Shown piece by piece: positions 41,359 through 52,990 of a DNA stretch of 64,000 bases (position 1 is the first letter of the stretch; each line of letters begins with the position of its first letter). The notes under the pieces were generated by a model, which was not told where the DNA came from, did no database searches, and saw only the letters and a program-made list of their open reading frames with translations. The stretch comes from Lachnospiraceae bacterium (GTDB lineage Bacteria; Bacillota; Clostridia; Lachnospirales; Lachnospiraceae). The position numbers were made by a program, and so were the translations under genes. The stretch covers positions 1-64,000 of the forward strand of contig JAKSRP010000005.1 of NCBI GenBank assembly GCA_024403555.1. Reading direction: 5' to 3'.

Positions 41359-41943
41359 ATGCAGAAATTAAAGGACCGAATCCGAGAAGAAGGCGTAATC
41401 AGACAGGGGAATGTATTAAAAGTAGACAGTTTCTTAAATCATCAGTTAGATATGCAGTTACTCCACGCCCTGGCAGAAGAATTTGCTGCGCGCTTTGAGA
41501 ATGAAGAAATTAATAAGGTTCTTACGATTGAAACCTCCGGTATTGCGATTGCATGTATGGTGGCAGATCTTATGCAGGTGCCGGTTGTCATTGCAAGAAA
41601 GACTAAGACAAAGAATATGAACGGGGAATTATATAAGAAGACCGTTACCACTGTAACAAAAGACGAATACGATCTTTATGTAGCGAAACAGTATCTTGGA
41701 GAAGGCGATAAAGTTCTTTTGATCGATGACTTATTAGCACATGGAAAAGCATTAGAAGGGCTTTCCGACATGGTTGTTGAATCCGGTGCAGAATTAGTCG
41801 GCATTGGAGTAGCCATTGAAAAGAGCTTCCAGGTAGGAAGCAAGCTGATTCGTGATAAAGATATCCGTCTGGAATCTCTCGTTATCGTGGATGACTTAGA
41901 CTGGAGAAGCAATAAAGTTGTCTTCCGAGGAGATAACGACTAA
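41359..41943 (+). CDS. xpt: Xanthine phosphoribosyltransferase
   Basis: A 194-aa purine-salvage enzyme making XMP from xanthine and PRPP. The PRPP-binding loop is KVLLIDDLLAHGKALEG; ETSGIAIACMVADLMQVPVVIARK and the opening MQKLKDRIREEGVI are typical of Xpt. In Bacillus this gene is controlled by a guanine riboswitch; here the 130-nt upstream region is AT-rich and I see no riboswitch. RBS aagggagg is strong. A thioesterase gene follows after 2 bp. Confidence 0.94.
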   Translation: MQKLKDRIREEGVIRQGNVLKVDSFLNHQLDMQLLHALAEEFAARFENEEINKVLTIETSGIAIACMVADLMQVPVVIARKTKTKNMNGELYKKTVTTVTKDEYDLYVAKQYLGEGDKVLLIDDLLAHGKALEGLSDMVVESGAELVGIGVAIEKSFQVGSKLIRDKDIRLESLVIVDDLDWRSNKVVFRGDND

Positions 41944-41945
41944 TT

Positions 41946-42365
41946 ATGAGTATGAATTATGAAGAATTAACATTTAAACGAAACCATCAAGGTGGTCATA
42001 TGCAGGATATGGGCATGGAAATCATTGAGATTAAAAAAGGATATTCCAAAGGCCATATGCATATCGAAGAGCGCATGCGCAATCCTTATGGAGCCATTCA
42101 TGGTGGAGTGATGTTTTCCTTTGCAGATACCGTTGGAGGAAGTGCAGCCTTAAGCAGTGGATTTGCACATGTGACCAGCACAGGAACGATCAATTATTTA
42201 CGACCAACAACAAGATCTACGGAAATCTATGCCATCGCAACTGAAATTAAGATGGGGAAAACCTTAAGTACCTTTAATGTAGATATTAAGGATGAACATG
42301 ACCGGTTAGTTGCCCAGGCCGTTATGACCTACTACAATATGGGGCAGGCGGTAGATTATCTATAA
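41946..42365 (+). CDS. PaaI family thioesterase (hotdog fold)
   Basis: A 139-aa hotdog-fold acyl-CoA thioesterase. The active-site region reads RNPYGAIHGGVMFSFADTVGG, with the HGG motif and catalytic acidic residue, and GTINYLRPTTRSTEIYAIA is the second conserved strand. It may release small aromatic or acyl groups from CoA. It starts 2 bp after xpt with no clear Shine-Dalgarno, so translation is probably coupled. Substrate unknown. Confidence 0.87.
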   Translation: MSMNYEELTFKRNHQGGHMQDMGMEIIEIKKGYSKGHMHIEERMRNPYGAIHGGVMFSFADTVGGSAALSSGFAHVTSTGTINYLRPTTRSTEIYAIATEIKMGKTLSTFNVDIKDEHDRLVAQAVMTYYNMGQAVDYL

Positions 42366-42433
42366 GCAAGAGAAGTGCACATGATTATCGTGCACGAAGC
42401 GTGCGAAGCACACTTTATTAAATAACAAACGAT

Positions 42434-42463
42434 ATGTCCCCCACCTTTTTGGTGGGGGCTTCA
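42434..42463 (+). terminator. Hairpin after the thioesterase gene
   Basis: cccccacc and ggtggggg close a TTTTT loop and are followed by cttcaattt, a weak T tract. gtgcac/gtgcac and gtgc/gcac short repeats precede it (42376-42412). Confidence 0.6.
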
Positions 42464-42489
42464 ATTTGAATGAACAGGAGGAATGTAAT

Positions 42490-44232
42490 ATGTACAAAAT
42501 CAAGCGACTTCTATCCTGTGTCAGAGAGTATAAAAAAGCATCGATTCTGACACCAACGTATGTAGGGATGGAAGTTATTTTTGAGTGTATTCTGCCACTG
42601 ATTATGGCAGCATTGATTGATGAGATGAGCGGTAATCATCTTGGGATTATTGCAAAGTATGGAGTAATATTAGTGATTTTAGCAACGCTTTCTCTAGCGT
42701 GTGGTACTTTATCCGGTATGAATGCTGCGAAAGCATCCTGTGGTCTTGCGAAAAACCTTCGCCAGGATCTCTTTTTTAAGATTCAGGACTTTGCATTTGC
42801 CGATATCGACAAATTCTCATCCTCATCCTTAGTAACCCGTATGACAACGGACGTAACAAACATCCAGAACGCATATCAGATGCTTATCCGAGGCGCTGTT
42901 CGTACACCAATGATGATGTTTTTCTCTGTTGCCATGTGTATGACGATCAACGTGAAGATGGCGATGATCTTCCTCGTGATGATTCCGATTTTAGGATATG
43001 GATTATTAAAAATCGCAACCACGGTATTTCCGATTTTCAGACGCATTTTCAAAAAATACGATGCACTCAATAATTCCGTTCAGGAGAATATTTCCGGAAT
43101 CCGTGTAGTAAAATCCTTCGTGCGAGAAGACTTTGAAAAGCAGAAATTTGACAAGGCATCCGAAGAAGTTCGTCAGGACTTTACCCATGTAGAAAAGATT
43201 TTAGCATTCAATGCACCTCTTATGATGACCTGTATCAGCTTAGCAATGACGTTAGTAAGCTTTTTCGGTGCGAAAATGATCATCGAAAGTCATGAAACGG
43301 TACTTTCCATCGGAGAATTATCCGCGCTTACCACATACGGTGTTCAGATTTTAGCATCCATGATGATGTTATCCTTTGTATTTGTTATGTGTTCCTTAGC
43401 AGTAGAACCAATCAACCGAATCGTTGAAGTATTAGATCACGAAAGTACCCTTACCTCTCCGGAAAATGGTATTACAAAAGTAGAAGACGGCAGTATCACC
43501 TTTGATCACGTTTCCTTCAAATATAATGAAGAAAGTCCAAAGAATGCATTGACCGATATTAATTTAGAAATCAAATCCGGACAGACCATTGGTATTATCG
43601 GTGGAACCGGATCTTCCAAATCCTCCCTCATTCAGCTTATTTCCAGATTGTATGATGTAAGCGAGGGCGCAGTGTATGTTGGTGGCAAGGATGTCCGCGA
43701 ATACGACTTAGAAGCTCTCAGAGAAGAAGTTTCGGTTGTTTTACAGAAAAATATCTTATTCTCTGGAACAATCAAAGAAAATTTACGCTGGGGTAAACCA
43801 GATGCAACCGATGAAGAAATCATTCACGTTTGCAAGCTTGCTCAGGCCGATGAATTCGTCTCTCAGTTCCCGGATGGCTACGATACTATGATTGAACGAG
43901 GTGGAAGCAATGTTTCCGGTGGACAGAAACAGAGACTTTGTATTGCTCGCGCACTCCTTAAAAAACCGAAAATTTTAATTTTAGATGACTCTACTTCCGC
44001 AGTAGATACAAGAACCGATGCCCTTATTCGCAAGGCATTAAGAGAAGAAATTCCAGATACAACCAAGATTATCATCGCACAGCGTGTATCTTCTGTTGAG
44101 GATGCCGATGAAATCCTTGTTATGGAAGAAGGAAGAATCGCAGAACGTGGTACAAGCGAAGAATTATTAGCACTTGGCGGTATCTACAGCGAAGTTTATG
44201 AAACTCAGACAAAGAGCAAGGAGGTGGACTAG
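42490..44232 (+). CDS. Heterodimeric ABC exporter subunit with degenerate ATPase site
   Basis: A 580-aa fused permease-ATPase: six transmembrane helices (residues ~20-310), then a nucleotide-binding domain. The NBD motifs deviate from consensus: Walker A is GGTGSSKSS rather than GxxGxGKS, the residue after Walker B is Asp (LILDDSTSAVD) rather than Glu, and the switch His is Gln (IIIAQRVSS). The signature VSGGQKQR is intact. This is the non-hydrolytic half of a heterodimeric exporter whose partner is the next gene. Start at ATG 42490 after caggagg; upstream in-frame codons are ignored. Substrate unknown, often drugs or peptides. Confidence 0.9.
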   Translation: MYKIKRLLSCVREYKKASILTPTYVGMEVIFECILPLIMAALIDEMSGNHLGIIAKYGVILVILATLSLACGTLSGMNAAKASCGLAKNLRQDLFFKIQDFAFADIDKFSSSSLVTRMTTDVTNIQNAYQMLIRGAVRTPMMMFFSVAMCMTINVKMAMIFLVMIPILGYGLLKIATTVFPIFRRIFKKYDALNNSVQENISGIRVVKSFVREDFEKQKFDKASEEVRQDFTHVEKILAFNAPLMMTCISLAMTLVSFFGAKMIIESHETVLSIGELSALTTYGVQILASMMMLSFVFVMCSLAVEPINRIVEVLDHESTLTSPENGITKVEDGSITFDHVSFKYNEESPKNALTDINLEIKSGQTIGIIGGTGSSKSSLIQLISRLYDVSEGAVYVGGKDVREYDLEALREEVSVVLQKNILFSGTIKENLRWGKPDATDEEIIHVCKLAQADEFVSQFPDGYDTMIERGGSNVSGGQKQRLCIARALLKKPKILILDDSTSAVDTRTDALIRKALREEIPDTTKIIIAQRVSSVEDADEILVMEEGRIAERGTSEELLALGGIYSEVYETQTKSKEVD

Positions 44233-44233
44233 G

Positions 44234-46177
44234 ATGGCAAAGAAAAAGATGAAAAAAGGCCCACAGGGCGGCCCTCCAATGGGTGGTCCACCAATTAAAA
44301 AAGGTACATTTGGCCGTCTGATCAAATATCTCCTGAAACATTATAAAGGAAGATTGATTGTGGTTATGTGCTGTATTATCGTAAGCTCCGTTTCCATGGT
44401 AATCGGAACCGTATTTTTACGACAGCTCATCGACAAAGTCATCACTCCGGGATTGACCTTAGGACTCGATGCTGTATGGCCAGGCCTTGTGAAGTACATT
44501 TGCCTTATGGCGGGCATCTATTTGGCAGGGGTAATCTGTACGACAACTTACACTAGAATTATGGCGACGGTCACTCAGGGCATGTTAAAGTCTTTTCGAA
44601 ATGACATGTTCAACGTGATGCAGACCCTTCCGATTAAATATTTTGACACTCATGCACATGGGGACATCATGAGTACTTACACGAATGATACCGATGCGAT
44701 TCGTCAGCTCATTGGACAGAGTATCCCAAACCTGTTCCAGACGATTTTAAGCTTAAGTTCTATGATCATTATGATGATCAGCTTTAGTATTCCGCTTACC
44801 ATTGCGACAGGAATCATCAGTTTGAGCATTGTATACGTGACAAAAACATTTGCCGGAGCCAGTGCAAAATATATGATGGCGCAGCAGAAAACCTTAGCCG
44901 AAGAAGAAGGTTTCGTGGAAGAGATGATGACCGGACAGAAGGTTGTAAAAGTATTCTGCCATGAAGAACAGGCAAAAGAAGATTTTGAAAAGATCAACGA
45001 AGCCCTTTACGAAGCAGGCCGAACCGCCAATGCAAATGGTAATATCCTCATGCCGATCATCCACAATATCGGAAATCTGATGTATGTACTGTTAGCAATT
45101 ATCGGCGGCTTAATGGTTTATTTCCATGTGCCAAATGTTTCCCTCACAGGGGTAGCGCCGGTTTCTGTCGGTATCGTAATCTCTTTCTTAACGATTTCCC
45201 GTCAGCTTTCTCAGACGATCGGACAGACTTCCATGCAGGTTCCTATGATTGCCATGGGTATGGCAGGCGCAAGCCGAGTGTTTGCCTTGATGGATGAAGA
45301 ACCGGAATACGACGAAGGCTATGTAACGTTAGTTTATGCAAGAAGAAATGAAAAGGGCGAGCTTGAAGAAGCTCCAAGCCGTACAGGTCTTTGGGCGTGG
45401 AAGCATCCACATAAAGCAACCGGAACCGTTACTTATGAAGAGTTAAAGGGCCACGTAGAACTTGAACATGTGGATTTCGGTTATGTCCCTGAGAAAATGG
45501 TTCTGCATGATGTTACTTTATACGCAGAGCCGGGTCAGAAGATTGCCTTTGTAGGAGCAACTGGTGCTGGTAAAACAACCATTACCAATCTGATCAACCG
45601 TTTTTACGATATTCCGGACGGAAAGATTCGTTATGACGGAATTAATATCAATAAAATCAAAAAACACGATTTAAGACATTCTCTCGGAATCGTATTACAG
45701 GACGTAAATTTATTTACCGGAACGGTTATGGAAAATATCCGTTATGGACGATTAGTTGCAACGGATGAAGACTGTATCAAAGCAGCAAAGCTTGCCAATG
45801 CACATAGCTTTATCGAGAGACTTCCGGAAGGCTATAACACAATGCTTACGGCAAATGGCGCAAACCTCTCCCAGGGTCAGAGACAGCTTTTATCCATTGC
45901 ACGTGCAGCGGTTGCAAACCATCCGGTTATGATCTTAGACGAAGCGACTTCCTCAATTGATACCCGTACAGAAGCCCTTGTGTCGGAAGGTATGGATAAC
46001 TTAATGGAAGGAAGAACGGTATTCGTCATTGCCCACAGACTTTCCACTGTTCGAAACAGTGACTGTATCATGGTTCTTGATCATGGACATATCATCGAAC
46101 GTGGCACACATGATGAGCTGATTGCGAAAAAAGGTACTTATTATCAGCTTTATACAGGTGCATTTGAGTGGGATTAA
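44234..46177 (+). CDS. Heterodimeric ABC exporter subunit, catalytic half
   Basis: A 647-aa fused permease-ATPase with a glycine/proline/lysine-rich N-terminal extension (KKMKKGPQGGPPMGGPP), six transmembrane helices and an NBD. The NBD has consensus Walker A GATGAGKTT, signature LSQGQRQ, Walker B VMILDEATSSID and switch FVIAHRLS. It carries the complete catalytic residues that its partner lacks. A loop insertion before the NBD (RRNEKGELEEAPSRTGLWAW) is typical of this partner type. It begins 1 bp after the preceding stop codon; the Shine-Dalgarno aaggagg lies in the end of the first gene. Confidence 0.92.
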   Translation: MAKKKMKKGPQGGPPMGGPPIKKGTFGRLIKYLLKHYKGRLIVVMCCIIVSSVSMVIGTVFLRQLIDKVITPGLTLGLDAVWPGLVKYICLMAGIYLAGVICTTTYTRIMATVTQGMLKSFRNDMFNVMQTLPIKYFDTHAHGDIMSTYTNDTDAIRQLIGQSIPNLFQTILSLSSMIIMMISFSIPLTIATGIISLSIVYVTKTFAGASAKYMMAQQKTLAEEEGFVEEMMTGQKVVKVFCHEEQAKEDFEKINEALYEAGRTANANGNILMPIIHNIGNLMYVLLAIIGGLMVYFHVPNVSLTGVAPVSVGIVISFLTISRQLSQTIGQTSMQVPMIAMGMAGASRVFALMDEEPEYDEGYVTLVYARRNEKGELEEAPSRTGLWAWKHPHKATGTVTYEELKGHVELEHVDFGYVPEKMVLHDVTLYAEPGQKIAFVGATGAGKTTITNLINRFYDIPDGKIRYDGININKIKKHDLRHSLGIVLQDVNLFTGTVMENIRYGRLVATDEDCIKAAKLANAHSFIERLPEGYNTMLTANGANLSQGQRQLLSIARAAVANHPVMILDEATSSIDTRTEALVSEGMDNLMEGRTVFVIAHRLSTVRNSDCIMVLDHGHIIERGTHDELIAKKGTYYQLYTGAFEWD

Positions 46178-46207
46178 TAACTGAAATAGTAAATGATTAA
46201 TTTAATG

Positions 46208-46256
46208 AATAGAAGGTGCAGAAATGTTTAGTTTTTTGCACCTTCTTGCCTTTTTA
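46208..46256 (+). terminator. Terminator of the ABC exporter operon
   Basis: agaaggtgcagaaa and ttttttgcaccttct arms, then tgcctttttat. Confidence 0.85.
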
Positions 46257-46285
46257 TTGCGAACATTTGTATAAAATGCTATAAT
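46257..46285 (+). promoter_or_regulatory. Promoter of the ATP synthase operon
   Basis: TTGCGA (46257-46262), 17-bp spacer, consensus TATAAT (46280-46285), about 60 bp before atpZ. Confidence 0.72.
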
Positions 46286-46345
46286 TCAATAATAGGGCGT
46301 ACTATGTCCATTTGTATGAGTGACACTTCAAAAAAGGAGAAAAAG

Positions 46346-46579
46346 ATGAAAGAAAATCGCAAAGTGGTTAAAATGTTATTCTTAATATCACAGCTTGGTA
46401 TTACGATGCTTACATCGATCTTTTTGTGCATGTTCATCGGACTTTTCCTGGATCGTAAGCTTGGCACTCATTATTTTTTTATTCCTTTCTTATTGCTTGG
46501 GATTGGAGGCGGCTTCAAAGGCGTTTACAACCTGATTATAAGAGCGAATGATGAGGGTTCTGATGATGATAAGAGTTAA
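46346..46579 (+). CDS. AtpZ/AtpI family protein
   Basis: A 77-aa two-helix membrane protein (VVKMLFLISQLGITMLTSIFL, then HYFFIPFLLLGIGGGFKGVYNLI). AtpZ-like proteins sit at the head of Firmicute ATP synthase operons and are thought to help in c-ring assembly or magnesium uptake. I start at the ATG after aaaggag (46333-46339); codons upstream from 46304 have no Shine-Dalgarno. It overlaps the next gene by 17 bp. Confidence 0.85.
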   Translation: MKENRKVVKMLFLISQLGITMLTSIFLCMFIGLFLDRKLGTHYFFIPFLLLGIGGGFKGVYNLIIRANDEGSDDDKS

Positions 46580-46976
46580 ACTAAGCGAACTTAATGAGAC
46601 ACTGCTGGATCTGATCATCGGCATATTAATCTATAATGTGGCGATCGGGGTGATAGGAATGATCATTAAGAGAAGCCTCTATTATTTATTGGGCATTATT
46701 GGAGGCACAGTTTTAGCGGTAATCACGGTTTTCATCATGCTCTATTTCATTGACGGAGCTCTTGATATGGATCCAAAATCAGCAAATGCTTACGTATTAA
46801 AGGGACAGATGATCCGGTATGGAATTATGGGGCTTCTATCAGTATTGGCAATTAAGATCCACTTTTATACTTTTGCTGCTGGTATCCTTGCATTATTAGG
46901 AATAAAGGCTGCGGCACATATGCAGCCATTTGTGAATAAATATATCACAAAAAAAATAACAATACCTGACGAATAG
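46563..46976 (+). CDS. atpI: ATP synthase subunit I (AtpI-like) membrane protein
   Basis: A 137-aa protein with about four hydrophobic helices (DLIIGILIYNVAIGVIGMII, YYLLGIIGGTVLAVITVFIML and two more). Position between atpZ and atpB and the four-helix layout fit the AtpI chaperone that assists c-ring formation. Three in-frame ATG codons compete: 46548, 46563 and 46566; gaggg at 46553-46557 favours 46563 or 46566. Sequence conservation in this family is low, so the name rests mainly on context. Confidence 0.78.
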   Translation: MMIRVKLSELNETLLDLIIGILIYNVAIGVIGMIIKRSLYYLLGIIGGTVLAVITVFIMLYFIDGALDMDPKSANAYVLKGQMIRYGIMGLLSVLAIKIHFYTFAAGILALLGIKAAAHMQPFVNKYITKKITIPDE

Positions 46977-47021
46977 TCAGGCGCAAATAAGCGAATCTTT
47001 CGCAGAAAGGAAGGAGATGCT

Positions 47022-47765
47022 ATGGGAATGTTAATGACCAATATGATGGCAGGCGCAGGCTCCGGTGTAATGTTAGCAGATGCTGATTTTACCGCGCATT
47101 ATCTGATGCCGATCAATTTGTTTGGTCAGAAGGTGTTCTTCACAACAACACATGTATGTACATGCATTGTGTTGATTGCGATTCTTGCTCTTGCTTTTTA
47201 TGCAAGACACGCAGTATTGAAGGAAGACTATGAAGTGCCGAATAATGTTCAGAACGTAGTTGAGATGTTGATTGAATTTCTTGACGGTGTTGTTGCTAAT
47301 AACATGGGACGACATGCAAAAGCATTTTCAAACTACATCATGACGCTGATGATCTTTATCTTCATAGCCAACACATCCGGCTTATTTGGACTTAGACCAC
47401 CGACCGCTGACTACGGTACGACTCTGGCCCTCGCGCTGATTTCATTTGTGCTGATTCAGTACAGTGCATTTAAAACAAGTGGACTCAGAGCATTGTCAGA
47501 TCTGGCAAAACCAATTCCAATCCTGTTACCGATCAACATCATCGGAGAAATTTCCACACCACTTTCGATGTCTCTTCGTCTGTTTGGTAACGTTGTATCT
47601 GGTACAGTTATGATGGGATTATGGTATGGTCTGCTTCCAGTATTTGTGAAACTGGGACTTCCGGCTTTCTTACACGTATATTTCGATTTGTTCTCCGGAG
47701 CAATTCAGACATACGTATTTGCAATGTTAACTATGGTTTATATTACTGACAAGCGTGACGCTTAA
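47022..47765 (+). CDS. atpB: F0F1 ATP synthase subunit a
   Basis: A 247-aa polytopic membrane subunit forming the ion half-channels at the c-ring. The conserved arginine helix is PLSMSLRLFGNVVSGTVMMG, and the last helix reads FDLFSGAIQTYVFAMLTMVYI. It follows a good Shine-Dalgarno (aaggagatgct). The order atpB-E-F-H-A-G-D-C after it is complete and uninterrupted. Confidence 0.96.
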   Translation: MGMLMTNMMAGAGSGVMLADADFTAHYLMPINLFGQKVFFTTTHVCTCIVLIAILALAFYARHAVLKEDYEVPNNVQNVVEMLIEFLDGVVANNMGRHAKAFSNYIMTLMIFIFIANTSGLFGLRPPTADYGTTLALALISFVLIQYSAFKTSGLRALSDLAKPIPILLPINIIGEISTPLSMSLRLFGNVVSGTVMMGLWYGLLPVFVKLGLPAFLHVYFDLFSGAIQTYVFAMLTMVYITDKRDA

Positions 47766-47774
47766 AATTTTTAG

Positions 47775-48053
<279 letters not shown>

Positions 48054-48095
48054 GAAATAGTAAGACGTAACCAATAATCCAAAGGAGGCCAAAGA

Positions 48096-48614
48096 ATGGA
48101 TGGTAGAATTTTTGGCTTGGATTTACAGTTAGGCTTTGATGCCGTGTTACAGGCAATTGCGGTATTACTTTTATTCTTAGCTCTTTCCTATATTCTTTAT
48201 GAACCAGTGAAGAAGATTCTTAAGGATCGTCAGGAAAAGATTAAGAATGAACTTGCAGCAGCTGCCACAGACATGGAAGAAGCAGCTAAATTACGAGCTG
48301 ATTATGAAAATAAGTTAAAAGACATTAACAAAGAAGCGGATCAGATTCTGGCCGAAGCCCGTAAAAAAGCACTCAAGAAAGAGCAGGAAATCATTGCTGA
48401 AGCTCAGGAAGAAGCATCTAGAATTGTTGCTCGTGCCAATGCGGAAATTGAATTAGAAAAGAAAAAGGTAAAAGACGAAGTCAAGACAGAAATGATCGCG
48501 ATTGCATCTGCTATGGCTGGAAAGTTTGTTGCAGAAACAATCGATGCTGATAAGCAGGACGCTTTAATTACAGAAACATTACAGGAAATGGGTGATCAGA
48601 CATGGCTAAGCTAG
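48096..48614 (+). CDS. atpF: F0F1 ATP synthase subunit b
   Basis: A 172-aa peripheral-stalk subunit: one N-terminal transmembrane helix (AVLQAIAVLLLFLALSYILY) and a long charged coiled coil (residues 40-145) of alternating Lys, Glu and Ala that contacts the delta and F1 subunits. RBS aaaggagg precedes the ATG. Its 3' end overlaps atpH by 13 bp. Confidence 0.95.
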   Translation: MDGRIFGLDLQLGFDAVLQAIAVLLLFLALSYILYEPVKKILKDRQEKIKNELAAAATDMEEAAKLRADYENKLKDINKEADQILAEARKKALKKEQEIIAEAQEEASRIVARANAEIELEKKKVKDEVKTEMIAIASAMAGKFVAETIDADKQDALITETLQEMGDQTWLS

Positions 48615-49150
48615 TTAGCAAAACATATGGCGATGCGTTGTTTGATTTGGCTTTAGAAAAGGATAACATTTCCGTAATGAAGGAAGAAGTCCTGGCAGTA
48701 AAACAAATTTTCGATGAAAATGATGAATTATTAAAATTGCTCAATCATCCTAAAATCATGGGTGAAGAAAAGGTAAAGATTATCGAGAACATTTTCAAAG
48801 GCAAGGTAAGCGACGATATGACCGGATTTTTAGTAATCGTTGTTTCCAAAGGCCGTTATAATGACATTCCTGATATCTTTGCTTACATCGAAAAACGCAT
48901 CAAGGAATATGAAAATATTGGCGTTGCAAGTGTTGCTTCCCCAATGGAATTAACCGATGCGCAGAAAAAAGCAATCGAAAAACGTCTGCTTGAAACTACA
49001 AAGTATAAGGCTGTCGAAGTAGAATACAAGATTGAACCGGAATTAATCGGTGGACTTGTAATCCGTATCGAAGACCGTGTAATGGATAGCAGCATAAAGA
49101 CAAAGCTTGAAAGTATGACAAAAGCTTTGAATCAGATTCAGTTAAGCTAG
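48602..49150 (+). CDS. atpH: F0F1 ATP synthase subunit delta
   Basis: A 182-aa subunit linking the peripheral stalk to the F1 head. KTYGDALFDLALEKDNI at the N terminus, DELLKLLNHPKIMGEEKVKII in the middle and the C-terminal EPELIGGLVIRIEDRVMDSSIKTKL are the standard landmarks. The start lies inside the end of atpF, so the two are translationally coupled. Confidence 0.96.
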   Translation: MAKLVSKTYGDALFDLALEKDNISVMKEEVLAVKQIFDENDELLKLLNHPKIMGEEKVKIIENIFKGKVSDDMTGFLVIVVSKGRYNDIPDIFAYIEKRIKEYENIGVASVASPMELTDAQKKAIEKRLLETTKYKAVEVEYKIEPELIGGLVIRIEDRVMDSSIKTKLESMTKALNQIQLS

Positions 49151-49171
49151 AAGGAGGTGCAAAAAAGTTCC

Positions 49172-50680
49172 ATGAATTTAAGACCAGAAGAAATCAGTTC
49201 TGTAATTAAAGAACAGATTAAAAATTATTCTACAAAATTAGAAACTTCTGATGTTGGAACTGTCATTCAGGTAGCGGATGGTATTGCACGTATTCATGGT
49301 TTAGAAAGTGCTATGCAGGGTGAATTATTAGCATTCCCTGGCGATGTATATGGCATGATCTTAAACTTAGAAGAAGATAATGTTGGTGCAGTATTATTAG
49401 GTGATAATAAAAACATTAATGAAGGTGACATCGTAAAAACAACAGGACGAGTAGTAGAAGTTCCAGTTGGTGACGCGATGACAGGACGTGTTGTTAACGC
49501 ATTAGGTCAGCCAATCGATGGTAAAGGACCAATCGAAACAACAAAAACAAGACCAATTGAACGAGTAGCATCCGGTGTTATTTCCCGTAAAGCCGTAGAT
49601 ACTCCTCTTCAGACAGGTATCAAAGCGATCGACGCAATGGTTCCAATCGGACGTGGACAGCGAGAATTAATCATCGGTGACCGTCAGACAGGTAAAACAG
49701 CTATCGCGATCGATACAATCATTAACCAGAAAGGTCAGGGTGTTCACTGTATTTACGTTGCAATCGGACAGAAAGCATCTACAGTTGCAAACATCGTTAA
49801 GACTTTAGAAGAATATGGCGCTATGGATTACACAACAATCGTTGCATCCACAGCCAGCGAATTAGCTCCATTACAGTACATCGCTCCATACTCCGGTTGT
49901 GCGATTGGTGAAGAATGGATGGAAAATGGGGAAGACGTATTAGTTATTTACGATGACTTAAGTAAGCATGCTACTGCTTATCGTACACTTTCCTTATTAC
50001 TTCGTCGTCCACCAGGACGTGAAGCTTACCCTGGTGATGTATTCTACTTACATTCCAGATTATTAGAACGTGCAGCCAGACTTTCCGACAAATTAGGCGG
50101 AGGTTCCTTAACTGCATTACCAATTATTGAAACACAGGCAGGTGACGTATCTGCATATATCCCTACAAACGTTATTTCCATCACTGATGGTCAGATCTAC
50201 CTTGAAACAGAAATGTTCAACTCCGGTTTCCGTCCAGCGATCAATGCTGGTTTATCCGTATCCCGAGTAGGTGGTTCCGCTCAGATCAAAGCGATGAAGA
50301 AGATCGCAGGTCCTATCCGTACAGACTTAGCTCAGTACCGTGAACTTGCATCTTTCGCTCAGTTCGGTTCCGAACTTGATGATGATACAAAAGAACGTTT
50401 AGCACAGGGTGAACGTATCCGTGAAATGTTAAAACAGCCACAGTATCAGCCAATGCCAGTAGAAAAACAGGTTGTTACAATTTACGCTGCTACAAAGAAA
50501 TATCTCTTAGATATTGAAGTTTCCCAGGTACTTGACTTTGAAAAGGGATTATTAGAATTCGTAGATACAAAGTATCCTGAAATCTATACAGCTATCCGTG
50601 AAACAAAAGTGATTTCTGACGAAACAGAAAACACATTAATCAAAGCAATCAAGGAATTCAAACAGGAATTTGCTAAATAA
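49172..50680 (+). CDS. atpA: F0F1 ATP synthase subunit alpha
   Basis: A 502-aa non-catalytic nucleotide-binding subunit. Walker A is [13 protein letters not shown] near residue 170; [13 protein letters not shown] and the C-terminal ALGA-type segment are present. Start ATG 49172 (MNLRPEEIS) is chosen by family agreement. A GTG at 49157 would overlap the Shine-Dalgarno aaggagg, although the 14-base spacing to the ATG is longer than usual. Confidence 0.97.
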   Translation: MNLRPEEISSVIKEQIKNYSTKLETSDVGTVIQVADGIARIHGLESAMQGELLAFPGDVYGMILNLEEDNVGAVLLGDNKNINEGDIVKTTGRVVEVPVGDAMTGRVVNALGQPIDGKGPIETTKTRPIERVASGVISRKAVDTPLQTGIKAIDAMVPIGRGQRELIIGDRQTGKTAIAIDTIINQKGQGVHCIYVAIGQKASTVANIVKTLEEYGAMDYTTIVASTASELAPLQYIAPYSGCAIGEEWMENGEDVLVIYDDLSKHATAYRTLSLLLRRPPGREAYPGDVFYLHSRLLERAARLSDKLGGGSLTALPIIETQAGDVSAYIPTNVISITDGQIYLETEMFNSGFRPAINAGLSVSRVGGSAQIKAMKKIAGPIRTDLAQYRELASFAQFGSELDDDTKERLAQGERIREMLKQPQYQPMPVEKQVVTIYAATKKYLLDIEVSQVLDFEKGLLEFVDTKYPEIYTAIRETKVISDETENTLIKAIKEFKQEFAK

Positions 50681-50696
50681 GAAAGGGTGACACGAC

Positions 50697-51560
50697 ATGC
50701 CGTCTATGATCGATATCAAAAGACGAAAAGCGAGCGTTACGAGTACTCAGCAGATTACCAAAGCGATGAAGTTGGTTTCTACCGTTAAGCTTCAGAAGGC
50801 CAGAGGAAGAGCTGAGCAGTCAAAACCTTATTTCGACAAAATGTACGCTACTGTGACATCTATTCTGAAAAAATCCGGCAACCTGAACCACCCTTATCTT
50901 ACAGATAACGGTTCTACTAAGAAAGCGGTTATTATTGTATCTTCCAACCGTGGACTTGCCGGCGGCTACAACTCCAACGTAGCAAAATTGCTGACGGAAA
51001 GTGATTTAAAGGTGGAAGACCTTGAAATTTACGGCGTAGGTAAGAAAGCAATTGAAACCTTAGACCGTAAAGGCTATAACATCGTGAAGGAATGCCATGA
51101 TATGATTGAAGAACCAAACTATGGGGATGCGATGAATCTTGGAAAAGAAATCCTTGCACGTTTTGCAGCAGGCGAAATCGGTGAGATTTATCTTGCTTAT
51201 ACACAGTTCAAGAACACCGTTGTACACATTCCAACTTTAGTAAAATTACTTCCAGTGGAATTTGATGAAACAGCAGTCGAAGAAAATACAGAAGATACAA
51301 AGACTCCAATGAACTATGAACCAGAAGCTGAAGAATCCTTAGATATGATCATTCCTAAGTATGTGTGCAGCTTAATCTACGGTGCATTTGTGGAAGCTCA
51401 TGCCAGTGAAAATGGTGCCCGAATGCAGGCAATGGATTCTGCTACAAGCAACGCAGAAGAACTGATCGAAAAACTGACTCTTCAGTATAACCGTGCACGT
51501 CAGGGGTCTATTACTCAGGAATTAACCGAAATCATTTCCGGTGCCGAAGCACTGAACTAA
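50697..51560 (+). CDS. atpG: F0F1 ATP synthase subunit gamma
   Basis: A 287-aa central-stalk subunit. The N-terminal helix DIKRRKASVTSTQQITKAMK and the C-terminal helix NAEELIEKLTLQYNRARQGSITQEL form the coiled-coil rotor, and IIVSSNRGLAGGYN is the conserved core strand. It lies between atpA and atpD as expected. Confidence 0.97.
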   Translation: MPSMIDIKRRKASVTSTQQITKAMKLVSTVKLQKARGRAEQSKPYFDKMYATVTSILKKSGNLNHPYLTDNGSTKKAVIIVSSNRGLAGGYNSNVAKLLTESDLKVEDLEIYGVGKKAIETLDRKGYNIVKECHDMIEEPNYGDAMNLGKEILARFAAGEIGEIYLAYTQFKNTVVHIPTLVKLLPVEFDETAVEENTEDTKTPMNYEPEAEESLDMIIPKYVCSLIYGAFVEAHASENGARMQAMDSATSNAEELIEKLTLQYNRARQGSITQELTEIISGAEALN

Positions 51561-52982
<1,422 letters not shown>

Positions 52983-52990
52983 GTGAGATC

